This document shows positions 54,364-64,000 of a stretch of DNA of 64,000 nt, piece by piece. The position numbers were made by a program, and so were the translations under genes. This DNA is from Aplidium turbinatum (lineage: Eukaryota; Chordata; Ascidiacea; Aplousobranchia; Polyclinidae): assembly GCA_918807975.1 (NCBI GenBank), contig OU964926.1, positions 23,815,996 to 23,879,995 of the forward strand, given 5' to 3'. Positions within the stretch are counted from its first letter, which is position 1. Every line of letters begins with the position of its first letter. A model generated the notes under the pieces. That model did no database searches. It worked only from the letters and a program-made list of their open reading frames with translations, and was not told the origin of the DNA.

Positions 54364-57300
54364 GGGTGCTCTTGCACAAGACGCCCTGTTGGTCAACCGG
54401 AAAAAATGATGACGTCACACACATATTGGAATAGACTATTATGAAAGAAGAAGAGCGGGGTGGAAATGCACTGAAACACACCGGAAAGAAATTGTCTCCC
54501 ATTTATTGATTTGTTGTTCAATTTCAACAAATTTGCTATCGTAGGAAAGCACAAGCATAGATCTAACCAACTAAGTTAATACCAAGTCCCAAAATACTAC
54601 TAGCTCCATCTAGTGGTCACTTAAACTTGACCATCAAAACTTCAACCAAAACTTCACCAAAACTTCATTTTAAATGATAAACAATCTAAATCAAATCCAA
54701 TTAAAAGAACATGTTACTGTGTATTGAAGTACTAACTTTCATTTTTATATCTTATTTAATATGCGAGCAATCGTTGTTCGAAGACAGCCCCCCAACGAAG
54801 CTTTTGCCCAATGCATTTCAATGACGAATCGATCGTCTTTCAGTTCACGCCCTATGTGATCACGATAATTAATTGTCTCCCATTTATTCATTTCTTGCTC
54901 AATTTCAACAGATTTGCTATCGTTGAAAAGCAGAAGCATAGGTCTAACCAACTAAATTAATACCAAGTCCCAAAATACTTCCAGCTCCATCTAGTGGCCA
55001 CCTAAACTTGACCAAATGCAAACCATCACCAAAACTTCATTTTAAATGATAAACAATCTAAATCAAATCCAATTAAAAGAACATTTCACTGTTTATTGAA
55101 GGGCTAACCTTCATTTTTATATCTTATTTAATATAGGAGCAATCGTTGTTCGAAGACAGCCCCCCAACGAAGCTTTTTCCCAATGCATTTCAATGGCGAA
55201 TCGATCGTCTTTCAGTTCACGCCCTGCGTGTTCACGATAATTAATTGTCTCCCATTTATTCATTTCTTGCTCAATTTCAACAGATTTGCTATCGTTGAAA
55301 AGCACAAGCATATATCTAACCAACTAAGTTAATATCAAGTCCCAAAATACTACTAGCTCCACCTAGTGGCCACCTAAACTTGACCAAATTCAAACCATTA
55401 TCAAAAGTTTATTTGCAATGATAAAAACATTTAACGACAACCAATTAAAAGAACATGTCACTGTTTATTGAAGTGTTAACTTTCATTTTTATATCTTATT
55501 TAATATGCGAGCAATCGTTGTTCGAAGACAGCCCCCCAACGAAGCTTTTGCCCAATGCATTTCAATGGCGAATCGATCGTCTTTCAGTTCACGCCCTGCG
55601 TGTTCACGATAATTAATTGTCTCCCATTTATTCATTTCTTGCTCAATTTCAACAGATTTGCTATCGTTGAACAGCACAAGCACAGATCTAACCAACTAAG
55701 TTAATATCAAGTCCCAAAATACTACTAGCTCCATCTAGTGGCCACCTAAACTTGACCAAATGCAAACCATCACCAAAACTTCATTTTAAATGATAAACAA
55801 TCTAAATCAAATCCAATTAAAAGAACATGTCACTGTTTATTGAAGGGCTAACCTTCATTTTTATATCTTACTTAATATAGGAGCAATCGTTGTTCGAAGA
55901 CAGCCCCCCAACGAAGCTTTTTCCCAATGCATTTCAATGGCGAATCGATCGTCTTTCAGTTCACGCCCTGCGTGTTCACGATAATTAATTGTCTCCCATT
56001 TATTCATTTCTTGCTCAATTTCAACAGATTTGCTATCGTTGAAAAGCACAAGCATATATCTAACCAACCAAGTTAATATCAAGTCCCAAAAAACTACTAG
56101 CTCCATCTAGTGGCCACCTAAACTTGACCAAATGCAAACCACTATCAAAAGTTTATTTGCAATGATAAACAATCTAAATAAAATCCAATTAAAAGAACAT
56201 ATTACTATTTATTGAAGGGCTAACCTTCATTTTTATATCTTATTTAATATGCGAGCAATCGTTGTTCGAAGACAGCCCCCCAACGAAGCTTTTTCCCAAT
56301 GCATTTCAATGGCGAATCGATCGTCTTTCAGTTCACGCCTTGTGTGATCACGATAATTAATTGTCTCCCATTTATTCATTTCTTGCTCAATTTCAACAGA
56401 TTTGCTACCGTTGAAAAGCACAAGCATAGATCTAACCAACTAAGTTAATATCAAGTCCCAAAATACTACTAGCTCCATCTAGTGGCCACCTAAACTTGAC
56501 CAAATGCAAACCATCACCAAAACTTCATTTTAAATGATAAACAATCTAAATCAAATCCAATTAAAAGAACATGTCACTGTTTATTGAAGGGCTAACTTTC
56601 ATTTTTATATCTTATTTAATATATGAGCAATCGTTGTTCGAATCAGCCCCCCAACGAAGCTTTTTCCTAATGAATTTCAATGGCGAATCGATCGTCTTTC
56701 AGTTCACGCCCTGCGTGTTCACGATAATTAATTGTCTCCCATTTATTCATTTCTTGCTCAATTTCAACAGATTTGCTATCGTTGAACAGCACAAGCACAG
56801 ATCTAACCAACTAAGTTAATATCAAGTCCCAAAATACTACTAGCTCCATCTAGTGGCCACCTAAACTTGACCAAATGCAAACCATCACCAAAACTTCATT
56901 TTAAATGATAAACAATCTAAATCAAATCCAATTAAAAGAACATGTCACTGTTTATTGAAGGGCTAACCTTCATTTTTATATCTTACTTAATATAGGAGCA
57001 ATCGTTGTTCGAAGACAGCCCCCCAACGAAGCTTTTTCCCAATGCATTTCAATGGCGAATCGATCGTCTTTCAGTTCACGCCCTGCGTGTTCACGATAAT
57101 TAATTGTCTCCCATTTATTCATTTCTTGCTCAATTTCAACAGATTTGCTATCGTTGAAAAGCAGAAGCATATATCTAACCAACCAAGTTAATATCAAGTC
57201 CCAAAAAACTACTAGCTCCATCTAGTGGCCACCTAAACTTGACCAAATTCAAACCACTATCAAAAGTTTATTTGCAATGATAAACAATCTAAATAAAATC

Positions 57301-59473
57301 CAATTAAAAGAACATATTACTGTTTATTGAAGGGCTAACCTTCATTTTTATATCTTATTTAATATGCGAGCAATCGTTGTTCGAAGACAGCCCCCCAACG
57401 AAGCTTTTTCCCAATGCATTTCAATGGCGAATCGATCGTCTTTCAGTTCACGCCCTGTGTGATCACGATAATTAACTGTCTCCCATTTATTCATTTCTTG
57501 CTCAATTTCAACAGATTTGCTATCGTTGAAAAGCACAAGCATAGATCTAACCAACTAAGTTAATATCAAATCCCAAAATACTACTAGCTCCATCTAGTGG
57601 CCACCTAAACTTGACCAAATGCAAACCATCACCAAAACTTCATTTTAAATGATAAACAATCTAAATCAAATCCAATTAAAAGAACATGTCACTGTTTATT
57701 GAAGGGCTAACTTTCATTTTTATATCTTATTTAATATATGAGCAATCGTTGTTCGAATCAGCCCCCCAACGAAGCTTTTTCCTAATGAATTTCAATGGCG
57801 AATCGATCGTCTTTCAGTTCACGCCCTGTGTGTTCACGATAATTAATTGTCTCCCATTTATTAATTTCTTGCTCAATTTCAACAGATTTGCTATCGTTGA
57901 AAAGCAGAAGCATATATCTAACCAACTAAGTTAATACCAAGTCCCAAAATACTTCTAGCTCCATCTAGTGGCCACCTAAACTTGACCAAATTCAAACCAT
58001 TATCAAAAGTTTATTTGCAATGATAAAAACATTTAACGACAACCAATTGCAAGAACATATTACTGTTTATTGAAGGGCTAACTTTCATTTTTATATCTTA
58101 TTTAATATGCGAGCAATCGTTGTTCGAAGACAGCCCCCCAACGAAGCTTTTGCCCAATGCATTTCAATGGCGAATCGATCGTCTTTCAGTTCACGCCCTG
58201 CGTGATCACGATAATTAATTGTCTCCCATTTATTCATTTCTTGCTCAATTTCAACAGATTTGCTATCGTTGAAAAGCACAAGCATAGATCTAACCAACTA
58301 AGTTAATATCAAATCCCAAAATACTACTAGCTCCATCTAGTGGCCACCTAAACTTGACCAAATTCAAACCATCACCAAAACTTCATTTTAAATGATAAAC
58401 AATCTAAATCAAATCCAATTAAAAGAACATGTCACTGTTTATTGAAGGGCTAACCTTCATTTTTATATCTTATTTAATATAGGAGCAATCGTTGTTCGAA
58501 AACAGCTCCCCAACGAAGCTTTTTCCCAATGCATTTCAATGGCGAATCGATCGTCTTTCAGTTCACGCCCTGCGTGTTCACGATAATTAATTGTCTCCCA
58601 TTTATTCATTTCTTGCTCAATTTCAACAGATTTGCTATCGTTGGAAAGCAGAAGCATATATCTAACCAACTAAGTTAATATCAAGTCCCAAAATACTACT
58701 AGCTCCATCTAGTGGCCACCTAAACTTGACCAAATTCAAACCATTATCAAAAGTTTATTTGCAATGATAAACAATCTAAATCAAATCCAATTAAAAGAAC
58801 ATATTACTGTTTATTGAAGGGCTAACCTTCATTTTTATGTCTTATTTAATATGCGAGCAATCGTTGTTCGAAGACAGCCCCCCAACGAAGCTTTTGCCCA
58901 ATGCATTTCAATGGCGAATCGATCGTCTTTCAGTTCACGCCCTGCGTGTTCACGATAATTAATTGTCTCCCATTTATTCATTTCTTGCTCAATTGCAACA
59001 GATTTGCTATCGTTGAAAAGCACAGGCATAGATCTAACCAACTAAGTTAATATCAAGTCCCAAAATACTACTAGCTCCATCTAGTGGCCACCTAAACTTG
59101 ACCAAATTCAAACCATCACCAAAACTTCATTTTAAATGATAAACAATCTAAATCAAATCCAATTAAAAGAACATGTCACTGTTTATTGAAGGGCTAACCT
59201 TCATTTTTATATCTTATTTAATATAGGAGCAATCGTTGTTCGAAGACAGCCCCCCAACGAAGCTTTTTCCCAATGCATTTCAATGGCGAATCGATCGTCT
59301 TTCAGTTCACGCCCTGCGTGTTCACGATAATTAATTGTCTCCCATTTATTCATTTCTTGCTCAATTTCAACAGATTTGCTATCGTTGAAAAGCACAAGCA
59401 TAGATCTAACCAACTAAGTTAATACCAAATCCCAAAATACTACTAGCTCTATCTAGTGGCCACCTAAACTTGA
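54364..59473 (+). repeat. 372-bp satellite array 1 (about 13.5 units)
   Basis: Landmarks such as CTAGCTCCATCTAGTGG recur every 371-372 bp from 54600 to 59449. Two unit types alternate (CATTTTAAATGATA and TTTGCAATGATA). The left border (GGTGCTCTTGCACAA and on) is the same as in the fold-back element at 30239. A three-unit block of 1,115 bp is duplicated (55861..56975 and 56976..58090). Each unit has a 68-codon open frame on the minus strand, which I do not consider a gene. Confidence 0.97.
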
Positions 59474-60429
59474 ACTGTTGCCAATGCAGCATTTTTCGTC
59501 GTAATATGCTTGAGCTTGGATTACAAAGCAAAGAAAGCATTAATTAAAATTGCTTAACCATGTACTTCTATACTAGCCTACTAAAATGACTCTCACATAC
59601 CGTGCCTTTAAAAAAAAATTTTGTTTGCCTGTGTTATCTTTGATAGCTCAATGATGAAATCTAATCTTCAAACTTTTCTGTTGAGCCCACTGTTGATGAG
59701 CAGTGGATGTGGTTGCGTCTTGCGTGTGATTGGTGAAGTAATCTATAAATCAATCTAATTGTTCTCCAAGGTTAAAACAATGATATCATTACATATTATG
59801 CAGTGCATGCACGTAAGCCTACTGTATAATGCTGCAGATTATTTCTCCCAGGTTGGTATTATAACTGTGCGTGTAGGCTATATTGCCTTTTTATTTGTGT
59901 GTAGCCTACATCGCCATATTTTGTACAGCGCTACAATTTAACAATTGTGTAATTTGTTTGACCAAATCGGGCCTAAAAACGCAATTTTTTCGGTGTCTGG
60001 CACAAAAGGCAATCATGAAAACACAATGCATAAGCGATTTGAAGTATCAGGAATGCAGCAATGCTATGGGAGGTCTGGGAGGCGAAGCCCCCCAGAAGTT
60101 TGAATAACTTTGACTACTATACGCCTTTGGGCCCACCTACTTTTAAAATGGTTCCTCCATCCCTGTACGCCTAGTCAACTACGTTCGAGCAGGTGAGCAA
60201 TATCACTTGAGCTTGGGATTTGAAGGAATATTTGACAACACTTTTATTTAACCCACCCTCCTTCGGGCACGTTCTTTTGCTTCTCAATGCCTGTAGATAT
60301 CCCTAGTAAAATTGTGCTATTAGAGAATGCTTCATCGTAATGGTACCGTGGCGGGACAGGGCTACACTGGAGGCAGAAATTCTACGCCACATCGCACCAG
60401 GAACAGAGATTCATTCCGATGAATGGGGT
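59474..60429. other. Spacer between inverted satellite arrays, left part
   Basis: No gene is recognised. A patch at 60065..60180 (GGAGGTCTGGGAGGCGAAGC) resembles the right part of the CAGTGGCGTAGCC hAT family and may be a decayed copy. Confidence 0.5.
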
Positions 60430-60502
60430 CAGTGCCGGTCTTAGGGTATTTCGGGCCCTGTGCGGAATATGCTTTGCGGGCCCCAATGCCAATGATCCAA
60501 TT

Positions 60503-61002
60503 CAGTAGCGTAGCTAGGTACTTTGAAAGGGGAGGGGCGGCGTGATCGTCGATGGTGACAATCAGCGGTGGGAGGTCTGGGGGGTCTCCCCCAGAAAATT
60601 TTGAAAAATTACTTTGAATTTGGGGCATTCTTAGAGCATGTTCAACAAAAATTTAGATATGAATATTACTGTAATATAGTGCTGTCCGGTGGCATAGCAA
60701 AAGGATAAGATCATGCTTTCTTTGGCATTTTTCGGAAATAAAGCTATGTCTCTATGTTGAGTCTGGATGCAATCTATTTCGTCTCCTGAAAAATTCGTAC
60801 TCCGATTTCGTACCCTGAAATCGTGTAACAAATGTTTTTGTTTTTTTCGTCCCCTGAAAAGATCGAGAAATTTTGAAATGTTTGCGGCAACTCCGATCAG
60901 CGAATTCGGCTATGTCGTGTTTTTTTTCTCGATCTTTTCAGGTTACGAAATGTTCAGGGGACGAAATAGGTTGAATTCGTTGAGTCTCTATGTTTTCTTG
61001 TT
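60503..61002 (-). mobile_element. hAT-type MITE, family CAGTGGCGTAGCC, copy 3, nested
   Basis: It reads on the minus strand. It starts inversely with CAGTAGCGTAGCTAGG at 60503 and follows the body of 17737..18205 up to the AACAACAAGAAAACATAGAG block. The other end is missing. It lies within 60430..61130 and is itself interrupted at 60759..60983. Confidence 0.82.
60759..60983. mobile_element. Innermost MITE of the nest (225 bp)
   Basis: It splits the hAT copy at an 11-bp duplication GTCTCTATGTT (60748..60758 and 60984..60994). Inverted arms share CTATTTCGTC(C/T)CCTGAA near both ends. A second inner hairpin is CCTGAAAAGATCGAGAAA against TTCTCGATCTTTTCAGG. A 9-11 bp duplication would suit a Mutator-like origin, but that is only a hint. 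Confidence 0.78.
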
Positions 61003-61137
61003 GTTAATTCCTTTTTGAATTTTTCCATTGAAAATGACAAAATTACTGCATTTTTTGAGTAAATTGCGGGCCCCCTAATTTGCGGGCCCTGTGCGATCGC
61101 ACGGTTTGCACACCCCAAAGACCGGCACTGATGGGGT

Positions 61138-62309
61138 GCATACTCTAACTTGTCTAGTGAGCGTTTCTTGAAGTTCTATTTTAAAATGACATACACTAAC
61201 ATGTAAACACTTAACGTGGATTATGTTAAACATTAAATGGATTGGATAAAGTACATAAAATGCATGTAGATTAAACATTTGTGTAGACTAGGTGTACTGA
61301 GAGTAAAAATATGTAGGGGAGATGTGGCACCTATGGGACGAATATGACATTATTTCTAATAAAACGTTATTTTAAAACAAATCATGAACTAAAGCAATTT
61401 TATTGCAAAGTTTAGTCATTGTTTCATAACATGAAATCAAAACAGTGATGACTGTAGGCTAACATTCTTTATCGTTTTTTTTTCATCATTAAAAAGTGTC
61501 AGACAACTGTCCCATAGCCATAAGGGAGTCCTACCCATTACTGTAGCCGCCATATCGTCCATTTGCCAAAAAACAGCCCTTTTCAGGGCTACCTAATGAT
61601 AAAAAAGAGTTGCTGCCCACATACTTTGTGATGTTTATTCTATTACAAACAAACTAGGCTAACAAAAGTGCAATGTCGCATGAAACAAAATTATTTTTTT
61701 AACTTAATAAAAGTTACGTTTGTAACATGATTTTTGTGTGTCAACGTTTAAGGTTTGGACCTATGAATCATTTTGTTTACACACACGGATGCCTTTGGAA
61801 AAATGACTTCATGTGGTTATGAAAGAACACGAGAATGCAAGCCCAAGTCATTTCATTACGGTTTCGTTACTTACCTTTGATCCATATTTAAGCCTAGGTT
61901 TATTCGGCTTAGCCTATGTGTTGTGAAAAAATTATTTGGCTAAGCATTGAACAAAACATAAGTATCCACACCCACTGTATCGCTGGTTGTTGTTTCTTTT
62001 TATTATTTGCAGAAGTTTCTCCATCCAAATAGGAACAATTTTCTGGTTCCTGCACTTGGAGCTGACATCACTTGCTTCCTCAACCGAACTTTTCCAGTTG
62101 ATGTCGACTGCGCGCCGAGTGACAAGAATTCTTCCACGACCTCACAAAGGATCAAAGTTCTACACCGCTCTAGAGCACACATCGCTTTCCTATTGATCAG
62201 TGTTTGTTAGGCTACATTACTTGATTCGGACAAGCCATTACACCACCAATTAGGCTATTTGTGTGCCTGATCCTAATCCTTTCTATGACTTTAGCATTTT
62301 TTCAATATC
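61138..62309. other. Spacer between inverted satellite arrays, right part
   Basis: A lone end at 61315 (GGGGAGATGTGGCACCTATG, preceded by TA) belongs to the MITE family of 28251..29183; the opposite end is not found. No gene is supported; the overlapping ORFs at 61987..62210 have no features. Confidence 0.55.
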
Positions 62310-64000
62310 AATGGGAGGCAATTAATTATCGTGAACACGCAATGCGAGTCCAGAAAGACGATCGATTCGCCATTGAAATGCATTGGGCAAAAGCTTCGTT
62401 GGGGGGGGCTGTCTTCGAACAACGATTGCTCTTATATTAAATAAGCTATAAAAATGAAAGTTATCACTTCAATAAACAGTAACATGTTCTTTTAAGTGGA
62501 TTTGATTTAAATTGTTTATCATTTAAAATGAAGTTTTGGTAATGGTTTGCATTTGGTCAAGTTTAGGTGGCCACTAGATGGAGCTAGTAGTTTTTTGGGA
62601 CTTGGTATTAACTTAGTTGGTTAGACCTATGCTTCTGCTTTTCAACGATAGCAAATCTGTTGAAATTGAGCAAGAAATGAATAAATGGGAGACAATTAAT
62701 TATCGTGATCACACAGGGCGTGAACTGAAAGACGATCGATTTGCCATTGAAATGCATTGGGAAAAAGCTTCGTTGGGGAGCTGTCTTCGAACAACGATTG
62801 CTCGCATATTAAATAAGATATAAAAATGAAGGTTAGCCCTTCAATAAACAGTGACATGTTCTTTTAATTGGATTTGATTTAGATTGTTTATCATTTAAAA
62901 TGAAGTTTTGGTGATGGTTTGAATTTGGTCAAGTTTAGGTGGCCACTAGATGGAGCTAGTAGTATTTTGGGATTTGATATTAACTTAGTTGGTTAGATCT
63001 GTGCTTGTGCTTTTCAACGATAGCAAATCTGTTGAAATTGAGCAAGAAATGAATAAATGGGAGACAATTAATTATCGTGAACACGCAGGGCGTGAACTGA
63101 AAGACGATCGATTCGCCATTGAAATGCATTGGGCAAAAGCTTCGTTGGGGGGGGCTGTCTTCGAACAACGATTGCTCGCATATTAAATAAGATATAAAAA
63201 TGAAAGTTAACACTTCAATAAACAGTAATATGTTCTTTTAATTGGTTGTCGTTAAATGTTTTTATCATTGCAAATAAACTTTTGATAATGGTTTGAATTT
63301 GGTCAAGTTTAGGTGGCCACTAGATGGAGCTAGTAGTATTTTGGGACTTGATATTAACTTAGTTGGTTAGATATATGCTTGTGCTTTTCAACGATAGCAA
63401 ATCTGTTGAAATTGAGCAAGAAATTAATAAATGGGAGACAATTAATTATCGTGAACACGCAGGGCGTGAACTGAAAGACGATCGATTCGCCATTGAAATG
63501 CATTGGGAAAAAGCTTCGTTGGGGGGCTGTCTTCGAACAACGATTGCTCCTATATTAAATAAGATATAAAAATGAAGGTTAGCCCTTCAATAAACAGTGA
63601 CATGTTCTTTTAATTGGATTTGATTTAGATTGTTTATCATTTAAAATGAAGTTTTGGTGATGGTTTGCATTTGGTCAAGTTTAGGTGGCCACTAGATGGA
63701 GCTAGTAGTATTTTGGGACTTGATATTAACTTAGTTGGTTAGATCTATGCTTGTGCTTTTCAACGGTAGCAAATCTGTTGAAATTGAGCAAGAAATGAAT
63801 AAATGGGAGACAATTAATTATCGTGATCACGCAGGGCGTGAACTGAAAGACGATCGATTCGCCATTGAAATGCATTGGGAAAAAGCTTCGTTGAGGGGCT
63901 GTCTTCGAACAACGATTGCTCGCATATTAAATAAGATATAAAAATGAAGGTTAGCCCTTCAATAAACAGTAATATGTTCTTTTAATTGGATTTGATTTAG
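62310..64000 (-). repeat. 372-bp satellite array 2, opposite orientation, runs off the window
   Basis: It has the same unit as 54364..59473 but inverted, with about 4.5 units visible and both unit types present (for example the TTGCAAATAAAC type near 63268). Units have the same 371-372-bp period. The array continues beyond base 64000. Confidence 0.96.

Larger units (their letters stand above)
60430..61130. mobile_element. Outer element of a three-level nest, CAGTGCCGGTCTT ends (701 bp)
   Basis: It starts CAGTGCCGGTCTTAGGG and ends, read inversely, CAGTGCCGGTCTTTGGGG. The next inward block TTGCGGGCCCTGTGCG is also shared in related form. The flanks are ATGGGGT at 60423..60429 and 61131..61137. 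This is a 7-bp match, one short of the usual hAT size, so one base may have changed. It contains two later insertions. Confidence 0.82.

Noticed and set aside
54364-59473. A CRISPR-like array
   Set aside because: The repeat is 372 bp with no short repeat/spacer structure, and the DNA is animal.
54745-63941. A family of 68-residue proteins repeated in every satellite unit
   Set aside because: The frame is open because units are near copies of one another. There is no start context, splice site or codon pattern suggesting a gene.

Overview
The window is animal nuclear DNA. It has split genes with GT-AG introns, TATA-type promoters, tRNA-derived SINEs, LINE tails, many DNA transposons and a long satellite. 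It is AT-rich with short exons. A marine invertebrate fits; a tunicate is my best guess, but only from general sequence character and not from a diagnostic gene.

Host genes are few. At the left edge (2..8567) is a three-exon rhodopsin-class GPCR whose start lies outside the window. At 14242..16458 and 23546..25569 are two small four-exon genes that a simple ORF scan misses. Both encode secreted, strongly basic, cysteine-rich peptides of 99 and 90 residues. They share intron phases (1, 0, 1) and the cysteine pattern C-x3-C-x12-C-x(8-11)-C-x2-C-x5-C, so they are paralogues of a family I do not recognise. Each has a TATA box 520-630 bp upstream and a likely 5' UTR intron.

Most of the rest is mobile DNA. 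From 4.4 to 33 kb there are many hAT-type non-autonomous elements with readable 8-bp target duplications, a decayed Tc1/mariner copy inside GPCR intron 2, three SINE families, two 3' LINE fragments, fold-back elements and a TA-flanked MITE. From 33.1 to 39.9 kb are two pogo/Tigger-type elements. One has a nearly complete HTH + DDE + PHD-finger transposase (34151..36305). The other keeps only the HTH and PHD ends.

From 40742 to 51665 is a 10.9-kb element with about 1.5-kb inverted ends built of 204-bp subrepeats and an 8-bp duplication. It carries a Ulp1-like protease, a USP-like protease and a transposase-like piece. Inside its Ulp1 gene sits a second transposon (44281..47608) with about 410-bp inverted ends, a 7-bp duplication and an RNase-H-like transposase of a type I cannot place in a named superfamily.

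From 54.4 kb to the right edge, a 372-bp satellite is present as two arrays in opposite orientation. Between them lies a three-deep nest of elements at 60430..61130. The main candidates for new biology are the peptide family and the two nested transposons.
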